From Azadirachta indica (Eukaryota > Streptophyta > Magnoliopsida > Sapindales > Meliaceae): 64,000 nucleotides of DNA. Below the pieces are notes generated by a model, which was given only the letters and a program-made list of their open reading frames with translations, was not told the origin of the DNA and did not search any database. The DNA is taken from NCBI GenBank assembly GCA_022749755.1, contig CM040453.1, forward strand, positions 456,102-520,101. The letters are read 5' to 3'. Below are positions 48,323 to 58,600 of this stretch, piece after piece; the first letter of the stretch is position 1, and the number at the start of each line of letters is the position of its first letter. A program made the translations under genes and the position numbers.

Positions 48323-49562
48323 GGACAATATACATGTGTGTGTATATGTATGTATGTATTGTAGCAGTTTTAGGGTGTGGTTCTGAATGCACAGGCGGTG
48401 GAACAAATATGAATTTTAATCTCAAATAATAATTCATATTTGTTCCATCACCTGTGGATTCAAATTCAGCCTTAAGATTCTGCTATTTATGCACATTCTA
48501 GCTAGCTCTAGGACCCATAAATAGAACATCATCAGCTGCAAAGATCAATCTTGATGATGACATGCAATAAGACAGGACGCACACACATATATAAAAATAT
48601 GTGTGTGTGTGTGATGGATTTCTTTCCACTCAAATTTGTCCTCATTATTACCATCAATTTTTTGGTGGTCAGAATTTCCCACTTTTTATCATGAATTTGA
48701 TTCGGGTAGCGTCTTGAATGCAGCTTTTGTTTAATTTTTTAACTTACAGGCCAGTAAATGTGCTTGTATATATACATATACATATATATATATATATATA
48801 TATATCTATGCATGTGTGTGTGCAATAGCATGGTACTTTTCATACCAAAATTAGATGTAAGAAACTCTCTGTTTTACAGGCATTTTCCTTAGAGAAATCA
48901 ACGAGTAAAAAAATCTACATGCTAGGTGCAAGAGAACTTTCAATTACGTACGCAAGCAATCCTCTCTACTGGACCTGGAAACCTCACCTGGAATCAAGGT
49001 TTTCACATCATCTTTCAAAAATGAAACATCTAATTTCACTCCATCAAGTACTTATTAATTAAGCTTGCATTTCGCACGTGTTTAATTTTCTCTTATATTA
49101 GTTATATATTTTAGGTTTGCAGAAGTTGCAGAACTCAGAGCCATAACTTGGCTAGAAATCAATGGCAACATAAACAAAAAAACACTCTCACAAAAAACAC
49201 ATTACACTGCCTATCTCGTAGTGAAATTTGCAGATCGAGCTTTCGGGTTAGACTCAATGCTGTCAGAAGTATCACTCAATGTTGCTGACGAATTCAAGTC
49301 TCAAGGGACAGTATATTTACGTCAAGTGCAAGAAAGCAAGAAACGACGTCACTGCAGGATTGAAGCTCTGAGAAGTAGGGTTTTAAAAGGAGGAGAAATT
49401 AGGGTTTGTAGCGAACGTAAAGATGGATGGACTGAGATTGAATTGGGAAGTTTTTATACTGATGGAAATGATAAGGAGGTGAAAATGTGCTTGAAAGAGG
49501 TAAAGGGTCATCATTTGAAAGGTGGGCTTATTGTTGAAGGAATTGAGATTAGACCAAAATAA
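47966..49562 (+). CDS. F-box protein PP2-B type, tandem copy 3
   Basis: Three exons: 47966-48229, 48880-48998, 49115-49562 (831 nt, 276 aa). The F-box is MGLDLLPEDCVAHILSFALP onward. The PP2 domain includes KKIYMLGARELSITYASNP, WLEINGNINKKTLSQKTHYT and DGWTEIELGSFYTDG, ending LKGGLIVEGIEIRPK. Intron 1 is expanded (650 bp against 81 and 126 bp in copies 1 and 2), containing AT runs and a hairpin MITE-like insertion at 48364-48483. It is the most diverged copy. Role as for the sisters: predicted SCF receptor with a lectin-like domain, substrate unknown. Confidence 0.91.
48364..48483. mobile_element. Hairpin MITE-like insertion in intron 1 of PP2-B copy 3
   Basis: A 120-bp imperfect palindrome runs from GCAGTTTTAGGG to the inverse ending CTGC. 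The inner arms GGAACAAATATGAATT and AATTCATATTTGTTCC are perfect inverse complements around a short spacer, while the outer arms are diverged. A target duplication could not be assigned with confidence. Confidence 0.55.
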
Positions 49563-50530
49563 TGTATACATTTATATGATATGATATTAATTAATTCAAC
49601 AATAATTTCCGTAAAGCAGCAAAATCTCCTGATCATATATAGATATATATAATTGCTTCTGCATGCTACCCCAGGTTGACCAATTTTCAGATATTAGTTA
49701 AAGAATTTCCAATTAACTTTAAAATTTTAAATCTAAAATTTCAAATTTGGGCATGTATTGACTTCATTTCACTTTTTGCATGATTTCTACTTGTTCAGAC
49801 AATGTTCTTAATCGGATATGTATTGGCATAAATAATAATATTGCATGTTCAGTTTATTAATTGCTCGCTTAATCGTTTTATCATTTTTATTGATATATAA
49901 TTCAAATGGCGAAGGCCCTTAAAATTGATTTTTTGTTTTCTTTTAATTTGTAGTAAATTAGAGCATAAGTAAGAAAAACACGATATTAATTATTTTACTT
50001 ATTTGTATATATGTTAATATTAAGTAGTTATATTCTAAAATCTAATAAATAATTTATATGGTTTTTATATTAATTATTAAATAAATTAAAAAAAACGTTA
50101 AGTGATAATATATAGTTTTCATTATTTTCTAATATTAAAAATCTTTAATTAAGAGACAATATATAGTATTGATTACTTTCTAATATTCCATTATAGTTTG
50201 TGCCATTATAACATAAACTATATTTACTAAATATATTGTTGGTAAAAGTAAAAATTGATATTTACTAAATATTTTAATAATTTTATTTTTAATTCTAGCC
50301 AAATTATAGTAGCTATGAATTTACCCGAAATATATTGTATCTAATTTCTTATAGAAATGATCATAAAAATGAAACCTCAAGATCACTTAAAAGTTCAAAC
50401 ATTTTAGTTTAAAATATTTAATTTACACAAATTCACTTATGTAAAATATTTTAGTGAACTAACAAAATTAAAGAATTTCATCTGGACCTAATAACATGGA
50501 CTAAACCCATGGCTTTGGCGAACCCAATAT
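49563..50530. other. AT-rich spacer after the PP2-B cluster
   Basis: 3' UTR of PP2-B copy 3 followed by low-complexity AT-rich DNA. No feature supported. Confidence 0.6.
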
Positions 50531-50533
50531 TCC

Positions 50534-50557
50534 ATATGGGCCTTTTACGGCCCATAT
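50534..50557. promoter_or_regulatory. Inverted Site II pair (TGGGCC / GGCCCA)
   Basis: ATATGGGCC (50534-50542) and its inverse GGCCCATAT (50549-50557) flank six bases. Site II elements (TGGGCC/T) are TCP-bound and are common, often with telo-boxes, in promoters of plant ribosomal-protein and snoRNA genes. Confidence 0.6.
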
Positions 50558-50660
50558 CCGTAAGACATATCCAAATTGGTGGGTAAAGTTGTAATTTGGC
50601 AAAATCTGAGGGTCAAAACCGAAATCAAACAAAACTGAAATTTACTGGCCAGAAGCCTGC

Positions 50661-50686
50661 AACCCTAGCCCTCCCTCTTTATAAAA
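50661..50686 (+). promoter_or_regulatory. Telo-box and TATA box of a putative snoRNA host gene
   Basis: AACCCTAG (50661-50668) is a telo-box core and TTTATAAAA (50678-50686) a TATA box in the right order. The start of transcription would be near 50715. Together with the Site II pair 100 bp upstream, this is a typical promoter for plant translation-apparatus and snoRNA genes. The small open frame 50596-50850 crosses it and is not supported. Confidence 0.55.
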
Positions 50687-50892
50687 CCCTCATTTCTCTA
50701 TCTCTGCACGATTCATCCGTCTCTTCTGTTCGTGGCCTCTTCTTTCTTTCTCGTTCTCTTTCTGGGTTTGTAGCAAATTTTGTTTGCATATTTTATGCAT
50801 TTTTTTTTTATTTGGTTGAATTGATACGTGATTCGTTGAGTTTCAGATGAATTACATGTTGGGGTTTATGTGGGTGTGAAAAATTAGGGTCA

Positions 50893-50976
50893 GTGATGAT
50901 AAATGACAATCCCAGCTCATTATGAGGCCTTTTGAAGGCCGGGGAATGGATTTTTTTTTTCCAACATTTATCTGAG
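50893..50976 (+). ncRNA. Weak candidate C/D-box snoRNA
   Basis: GTGATGA (50893-50899) is a perfect box C and CTGA (50972-50975) a box D at a normal spacing. An internal CCCAGCTCA would pair with TGAGCTGGG, found from memory in eukaryotic large-subunit rRNA. There is no convincing terminal stem and the D' box would have to be degenerate. Confidence 0.3.
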
Positions 50977-51121
50977 CGAAATCTTAATTTTTTTCCCTAA
51001 CTTGAGTAGAATCGGTTTGAATTTGCTGTCAGAGTATGTTTTTCTTATTGTTTGATGCAGATGAGCAAGTGTTTGCTAAACTGGGTTGTGAATATTTGTT
51101 GCGTATGCATGTGAATCTTTC

Positions 51122-51206
51122 GTTCCCAATGATGTTTTAAGTTTAATCATGCTAATGTATATCTGATTCCTTCGTTAATGACTGACTTCTTGTTTTCTGA
51201 GGGAAC
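51122..51206 (+). ncRNA. C/D-box snoRNA 1, predicted 18S rRNA methylation guide
   Basis: An 85-nt unit is closed by a perfect 6-bp terminal stem (GTTCCC 51122-51127 with GGGAAC 51201-51206). Box C is ATGATGT (51129-51135), D' CTGA (51163-51166), D CTGA (51197-51200). The 15 bases before D', CATGCTAATGTATAT, are complementary over 14 bases to plant 18S TATACATTAGCATG, as I recall it. The fifth-base rule predicts 2'-O-methylation of the A in GTATA. C/D snoRNAs guide fibrillarin in the nucleolus. This may be the plant counterpart of yeast snR53, but that assignment is from memory. Confidence 0.75.
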
Positions 51207-51378
51207 TATTGTAAAAGACTTTTTTTGGTTATTATTATTATTATTTTAAAAAGAATAGTTTTTGGTATGTTGCTCGAATATGGGTAGTTACTTTACGGAA
51301 AGTTTAAGAAATCTAAGAAATCTGGAACATTGGGAGTTGTACTTGACTTTGAGGATGTTACTTGTTTAATTGAGAATT

Positions 51379-51462
51379 GTTCCCAGTGATGCTTCGCTTT
51401 TGACCATGCTAATTCTGATAATTAGATGAATGAATACCTATTTTTGTATTTTCTGAGGGAAC
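51379..51462 (+). ncRNA. C/D-box snoRNA 2, tandem paralogue with shifted 18S guide
   Basis: An 84-nt unit with the same terminal stem (GTTCCC 51379-51384 with GGGAAC 51457-51462), box C GTGATGC (51386-51392), D' CTGA (51415-51418) and D CTGA (51453-51456). The guide CCATGCTAATT before D' pairs with 18S ATTAGCATGG over ten bases, overlapping the snoRNA-1 target but in a register five bases further along. That would select the A in CATTA. Shared text with snoRNA 1 (CATGCTAAT; TTTTCTGAGGGAACTAT) shows the two are duplicates. Confidence 0.72.
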
Positions 51463-51659
51463 TATCTATTCTTATGTAATTCTCTTGATCGTTCTTCTGA
51501 GTTTCGTTTAAATGTTGTTAACTTCAATGTTTTATTACAGGAGCCTGTTACCGATTTCTCCTTGTTTATGATGATTGTTATGTTTTTGTTTATCTAATTG
51601 TCTAGAATTCACCTCATTTTGAACACTAATAATATGATTTGGGGGGGTAGTTCTAGAAA

Positions 51660-51858
51660 GAGGTCCGATACTTTGTTTGGGGCAAACCTGTGATGTTTGT
51701 AGATTCCAAAGTAATCGTCAGAAATGAATGCTTTGATGTTTGACGGTTCTCCTTTATTGGAGTTCCTCCATCTGAGCATGTATCATATTCCATCCTCTCG
51801 GGGAGCAGTGTTGTTGCATTGACCTGACCGTTTTGGACTGGCCATGACTCGCATACAT
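51660..51858 (+). ncRNA. Structured RNA module, copy 1 (H/ACA-like)
   Basis: Hairpin A: lower stem TACTTTG/CAAAGTA (51669-51675 with 51707-51713), inner stem CAAAC/GTTTG (51683-51687 with 51695-51699), leaving a two-sided internal pocket as in H/ACA guides. It is followed by AAATGA (51722-51727), an ANANNA H-box match. Hairpin B: GCTTTGATG (51730-51738) with CATCTGAGC (51769-51777). A third hairpin is closed by ATGTAT (51778-51783) and ATACAT (51853-51858), with inner GCAGT/GTTGC (51805-51809, 51813-51817). No canonical ACA end is certain. The orientation shown is the one matching the snoRNA locus. Confidence 0.5.
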
Positions 51859-51957
51859 TTTCATAATTTTCTTCAAAAGCCTGTTCTCCCGTGTATAGTA
51901 TTGCATTTGCATGTCTAGTTGTTCAAAACTGGAATAATGTGACGGGGTTTTCTTGAT

Positions 51958-52140
51958 AGAAGTCCAATACTTAATTGGAGCAAACCAGTTCTGTTTGTAG
52001 ATTCCAAAGTAACCGTCACAAATTAATGCTTGGATGTTTAGAGGAGCTCCTCCATCCGAGCAGGTCTCATATTCCATCGCCTTGGGGAGCAGCGTTGCTG
52101 CATTGACCATTTGGGACTGGCCATGAGACATATATTTTCT
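51958..52140 (+). ncRNA. Structured RNA module, copy 2 (H/ACA-like)
   Basis: A diverged duplicate of the preceding module with the same fold. Hairpin A has TACTT/AAGTA (51968-51972 with 52007-52011) and CAAAC/GTTTG (51981-51985 with 51993-51997). The H-box match is AAATTA (52020-52025). Hairpin B pairs GCTTGGATG (52028-52036) with CATCCGAGC (52053-52061). The third hairpin is closed by GTCTCAT (52064-52070) and ATGAGAC (52123-52129), directly overlapping ACATAT, which could be a box ACA; its inner stem is GCAGC/GCTGC (52089-52093, 52097-52101). Stem bases differ from copy 1 yet still pair. Confidence 0.5.
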
Positions 52141-55100
52141 TAATTTTCTTTGTTTAAGAAAGTGGGCGGAAGATGATATAATTCAGAAAATACCATCTTT
52201 TGGGACTGAATGGCTTCTTAGGCCTTGCCGGCATTCTGCAATTCTGAGGCCTTACTCCTTTTGTACTTTCTACTCATTGCAAGTAAATAATATATTCAGA
52301 TGGTTCCAACAGTATGTTTTGGAATTGGATACTGAATGCTGCAATCGCTTCGAAATGATCAGATTTTTCAGGATTTCATTATATCTCGTTATTATTATAC
52401 CTTGCGAAGCGGGTTTCTTGTGAATGTGTCTGTAACAATCTTCTGGTGGTTGTCTCTATCTTATCGAAATGAAGATGGTGATTTGTGTATTGGTGGTAGC
52501 AAAGTCATTTCAATACCAAGATCATGTACGATATGTGGCATTGGTTGGAACCACAGGTTTCACAACTTTTTCAATGGTGGTGGAATCTGTGACTCATACA
52601 TGGATTTGACTCTGCAATCACCGTATCCATGGCATATACGTACGTTGCGATTGACCCTCTATTGCGTTTGCGGACAAGAAAAAGCCAATCTTGATAGATA
52701 TGCGTTCTTACAATCACCTCTTTGGATTGTTATTATTTCCCTATTTTTAAAGTATTTATTTTGGTTAATTTTCATGGTCCAATTCGATTTTTGGAATTGA
52801 AAAACAAAATCTCAAATGGTCCAATAAGATGATTTTTATTGCGTTGAGGATAATGTTGATAATATAATTCGGTGACATTCCCATAAAGAAAAGAAAAGAT
52901 ATTTGTGCAAAATGTGCTGCTTTTAAATAAGACTATAATTATAAAACAAAAACTTGTCTTCTTTTTGGGGAAAACAGCCAACTAAAGCCACTATATTAAT
53001 GATAAACAATGAATCCCATAATTTTTTCTTTCTTATCCTTGATTTTTTTTCCACCCACCCATAATTCAATGATGTTATACTCTCAAAATTGATTATGGCT
53101 AAGTAAACAAAGAATAAAATCATAGGTCACATTATTATTATTGTTGATTCCATGTGAAATGATTGGTCATAAATGAAAAATATAGTAGGTCATCTGACAA
53201 ATTGATTTATAAGGGTAGTTATTTTTAGGTACTTTTGTATTTTATAAAGGAATGCTTAGGTCTTTGATTATTTGTTGTTGTAAAATGACTAAGACACGTG
53301 AAGTGTTGGTTGGTTAGCATATGAAGATTCAAAATTAAAAGAATAATTTAGGGTTGGTTTGATTTAGTTTTTGAATACAATTATTTATTTTTAAAAATAA
53401 AAAATATAAAGAATTAAAAGAGTACGCATTTGTCTTAAAAAATTAAGAAACAGTTTTGAAATTGAATTCTAATTTTTAGTTCAAAATTAAAAAAAAAAAA
53501 AAAAAGTTGTTTTTTTATTTGTATTCTAACTAAAATCAAAAATTGTTTTCTTATTATCTTAAAATATAATTTTTAAATTTACAAATTCTAAATTTATAAT
53601 GTTTATATTATCTTTTTTAATTTTAAATAATTGTCTTTGTAATGCTTGTTTCAGCCTTTTAATTCTAATGTTTACTTTTTCAAAAAATTCTACACTCTCT
53701 CTCTCTCCCCTTTTTGTTTACCTACTCACCATTTTTTCACGTTTATTGTTTACTCTGACATGATATCTATTTTTTAAATTTTATTTTGTGGTATAGATTT
53801 TGAATTTCCAGAGTATTTTTTTAGCACTCATTTATTTTTTAAAATTTATCTTTTAAAAAAATAAATTATATTATCATTGTATTATATCAAACAAATGTAT
53901 TTTAAATATTTGTTTGAAGTAATCAACATAAATAAAAATTTATACTTAGTTTTAATGAAACAAATATTTTTATTTATTTTTTTAAAAATTATATTAAACA
54001 ATTTTTAAACCATGAATCAAACGGGCCCTCAGTTATTTTTTATAATTAAAATAATAAATTTGAGGAAGTTCTTTTTTTATTTTAATCAAATTTAGAAGAG
54101 ATTATAGGAATATTGACGTTCCAATCCAGTCCATGTGTAGAACATGAACATGACGATGGTTGTTCGCAAATCACATGGGCCCATTTGTTATGATAAGGCG
54201 AATGATAGATAAAAGAATCGAAAGGCCCACATGATGAGATGAGATGAGATGAGATGAGATGAGAGTGACTCACGCGTTCATGCGTTCATTCGTTCGTTCA
54301 TTCGCTGTAGAACAGTAGTAGTATTACAACAAGTAGATGTAAGAGTATTATCACTGCTTCCTGACTTGACTTCATCGCGATACGCGGACGACAACAAATG
54401 GGAAATTGCGTTTACTTGTTCAGTCACACCAACATCAACGCCACATGTGATGTGGAATATTGACACATGGCTTCGCTGAAAATGGATGACGTAATAATTC
54501 GAAAGCGATATTTTCACATGCTTCCCCTTGAGGTTTGTAAAAATTACAAGTATCAGAAACTTTGTAAAAATTCATAAATAACTGTCTTACTACAGTAATA
54601 TCATCTATTGAATATTAGTTGACCAGTCAAAAATATTGAAAAGTCTAAAATACCTTTACTCAAACTCAATATATTCTATGTTCTTCTTCAATTAAATTCT
54701 ATATTCCTTACATTTATTTTTAATTAAATTAACATTCACCTTAATTTTAATTAAATTAAGGTTAGAATTCCTTCTGTGTTGATGTTAATTTTGAAAATTA
54801 ATTAACTTTTAACTTTTTTTTCTTTTTTGCCTCAATGTTGAACTAAATTAATCCTACAATTCTCTTTTAACCTCACCACTCAAACCTCTAGAGAATACGA
54901 GCAATGCTTCACTTACAGTAGATAATAAAGATGGAAGTAAAGGAGATGATGCATGGGGATAGAAATAGTTGGCGCCCAGGTGAGATGGAAGGAAAGGATT
55001 AGTGGGGATAAAGGTAGCCGGCGGCTAGTGAAGACGGATGTAGTTGGTAGTTAGGCTTACATATATTTTTTTTATTTTTTTATTTTTTTATTTTATTATT

Positions 55101-55680
55101 AGATTTTTTATTATTAAATTTAATGTATGATATCAATCAATTAATCATCATATATATTATATTTTAAATTTGTTAAAACAAAGTGAGAAATTTAACAACG
55201 TGTAGTCATGTTCATCTCTTTGCGGAGCAAGCTACAATGGGAACACCTCTCTTCTTGATGTTACAAATACAACTGAGTGTCCAGTTTTTATATAACATTT
55301 GTTTCGATATTGTGTATCAAACAGCAATTCATATTATAAAAAATTGCGATGAAATATCAACTGTCTGTTTTGACCATTTGATTTTATATTCGTAATTTTG
55401 TAAATACAATGTAATGATTAAAGCCGCGGAATAATCCAAGCTCTTCTTCTTTTTCAACTTTAACTTCAACTCCAATTTCCCGACATCTCTACCTGAAACA
55501 CAAAATCCACTTGCCACGTGTCCTCTTTTTTTCCTGGTTAAAGACGCACGCAAAACTGTTTCTTCCTCGTATAAATTTATTCTCTTTGTATGCAGCATAT
55601 ATTGTTGTTCAGACATCATCATTAATCTCCTATTTATGTAACAAACACCTCTCTCTCTCTCCTTCTCTGTGTTTTCAACG
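52141..55680. other. Intergenic DNA without a supported gene
   Basis: The first part (to about 52800) may be the 3' part of the non-coding locus. The 154-codon frame at 52336-52800 has no family resemblance. The rest is AT-rich low-complexity DNA with poly-A (about 53490-53505), a GATGA pentamer run (about 54232-54263), and the promoter of the DUF1399 gene just before 55681 (TATA-like TATAAATTT near 55570; CT-rich leader 55650-55664). Confidence 0.55.
54232..54263. repeat. GATGA pentamer microsatellite
   Basis: About six tandem GATGA/GAGAT units. A second short array, of TTCAT/TTCG-type units, follows immediately (about 54275-54303). Confidence 0.85.
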
Positions 55681-58600
55681 ATGTCGGCTGGCTGCGAGAT
55701 ATCGGACACGTTAACGACAAGGACTCTCAGCGAGATATCGGAAGTTGAAACGATAAAAATCAGTGTTGATCTTGTATCCGCGACCAGAAAAAATATCGGG
55801 TTCTTGAGCACCGTCAATGAGTCTCAGTGGCTACACGAGAAACCAACACTTGTTGAATCCATTAGAAGGTGAAATTTAAGTTTTTTTTTTTTTTTTAAAC
55901 TAAAAATGTAAATGTTCGGCAGAAAATTAAGTTTTGCTTTGCAGGTATGATGAGCTGTGGATGCCGTTGATTTCTGATCTGACGGTGGGGACGACGCCAC
56001 CTATGGTTCTTCCTCCTGTTGATATTGAGTGGGTCTGGTTTTGTCACACCTTGAATCCGGTAAACTTGCTTCTTTCGTCAACTTTCTGTTTGGTTGATGT
56101 GAAAGTTAAGGGAAAATAAGATAAAAATGATTTAACTTTTTGGTTTACCATTTAGCCTTCCATTTTTGTTAATTTGAGCAATTTGAAGCCCTTCCCTTCC
56201 ATTTTCTCGGCAACGAAACGCAATCTTCAACTCTTTCAGTGAGATAATACTGGATTTGAGATTATACAGTACAGTGTAAAAGTTGACAGCTTTATGTCTC
56301 AGGTCAGTTATAGGCAATACTGTGTTTCAAGGTTCTCAAAACTCATAGGAAAGCCACGGATTTTCGATGAGGAAAACGAGGAGTATGCCTTGATGAGATG
56401 CAAAGAAAAATGGGTTCATAAATACCCATACGAGTCTTTTGAGAATGAAGTGGATTCAGATTCTCAAGATCAAATATATGTTACGAATGAAGATATATTC
56501 AATGAAGTGAAAAAGCAGAGATTTTTGTACTCAAAATTTTCAGAGCCATACATGTCTGAACTTGTGTATTTGATAGCATCCAGACAACGGTACAAAGGAT
56601 TTTTGTTCATGTTGCAGAAGTTTTCTGCCGGGTGGTCTGTTTTTGTGCCTGCTTCTGACATTCAGCTAATGTGGCTGACCCATCTGGTTTGTTTTCTTCA
56701 TCTCTCAATTTTGCATTTTTTGGAGTTTGCTTTGTCTTTTCTATTTTGATTTTAGTGTTTGTTCTTTTCTGAATGGCAAAATTCTCAGTTTTTCTGAATT
56801 TCTCTTTCAGTTATTACCTTTAATCTTAATGCACACTGCATATTATCCTTTCAGATACTTCTGTTTGTAGTTTCTCAAAACAATATAAAATACTCTTCTA
56901 AACTATGTTTAACATTTACAAAGATCAGGTGAAATTCGATGTTGATATATCTTCCAGCTGCTTGATTCCTAGAAATTATCAAGTGTGGACATCCGTGCTT
57001 TATAACAGGCAGATTTGGTGCAAATCAGTGCTGTTTTTAGCTATATAGAGTTGTTTTATACCAATCAGATTTTAAAAATGTGGGCATCAACAGAAGATAA
57101 GCTTAGCTTTGTTAGTTTCTGTGATGTTTAAATATTATATAACTTTTCTCTTCCACGTTTTGGTTTCTGACTTTCTAATGAATCAACCAGAGCTACCCCA
57201 CAGTTTACGCAGAAGACTTGAAGGACATGTGGGATGATATGGGGAAGGTGGTGGATGTGTGGGGAAATGTAAAGGCAAAAGAGGTAGAAGAAACCAAAAG
57301 GCTGTGGGAGAAAACTTTTGATCAACCTTATGAGAAAGCTGGAGGGTGGTTAGCCTTGGAATTGGATGGGGCTGACGCTGTCACACCACCTGTTAACTGG
57401 AATGTCTCAGATACAGATGTCAACAGAAAATACAAGTCCATGTTGCCCAGATTCCTACTTGAGGTTTGTCCAGTATACTTTCTCTTGTTTGATTATATAT
57501 GCATATAGTTTTTTCAATTGTAGAATGAATAATAACTTTGGTTTTAACATCAGAACAATTTTAAAGGCTGAAAACCGCACTCCAAAAGCTCTTCATGGCA
57601 CTGGAAGGCATTTTTGGGTCACAATTAAATAAGCACTGCTTTTATCGTGGCCAGAGCTGTCAGCACTTTTTGTCTTGTTATCCTTTTCTCTTTTGTGACT
57701 CTTGATAAATTTAATCTTTCATCAGTGAGCACTATTCAATGTTAGGTTATGGAAAATGACTGTGGTCCTTGTGTAGTTCAATGGCAAGTGTTATGGATGA
57801 ATTGAAACCCTTTGACATATTAAAGTTGTAGAATTGTGGTTATTTTTATTAATTCTTTTCTTTTAAAATGGTCTTTTAGGTAATATAGGATCTTTACAAC
57901 TTTTAATCTTCTGGTCTAAACTTAGAAGTTTAACCTGGTAAATTAGAAAAAATTAAAAAGAAAACTGGGAAGTCTTTGTATTTAATGACTTCTTCCATTG
58001 GATTCTTGTTATAAAATTGTCATCATTATGCCCTTTTATAACTCTGAGTGAGACCTATAAACAGAAAAATAAACTTGATGAAGTTATTAATGGGCAAACT
58101 GTGAAAGAGAAGACCATTCTGTAAGAGATTCTAATGATGACTAAGCACTAATAGGATCAGAAAATTTACTTTTGAACTCCAAAAAAAGCTAGATTGGTTT
58201 ACACTTTTAATGTTATCAAAATCTTACATAAGCTGCACAAAGAAATTAGGCCTTAGTTGGGTTCTAACTAGTTGGTGAGATTGTTGATTTCAGTTTTACA
58301 TGGCAGGTCTGTTTGTCTCTGAAGCTCAAATCTGGGATGAAGGCAATACAACAGGATGTAAAATGTGATTTCCTACGTCTTCAAATGTTAAGATGTCACA
58401 GGGAGCTCAAACTTGATAAACCCATCTCCAACTTCTCCCACAATTCATGGCAAAAAGCTTGGCATATCTACTGTGAGTTTGGAACAAGAGGTTTAATGCT
58501 TGAGCTTTTTCATCGTGGTGGCGGCTGTTTCAAGGGAAGTACATTGCAAGGCTCTGTGGAATTTCATTGGAACGATTTACTAAGAGCACCCTCACTTACA

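Noticed and set aside
51754..52131. Minus-strand 125-residue frame with an internal repeat
   Set aside because: The protein repeat only reflects the duplicated structured RNA module; no family resemblance.
52336..52800. 154-residue frame with several Cys and Trp
   Set aside because: No recognisable domain, poor start context, and it lies in the tail of the small-RNA locus. Could be revisited with transcript data.
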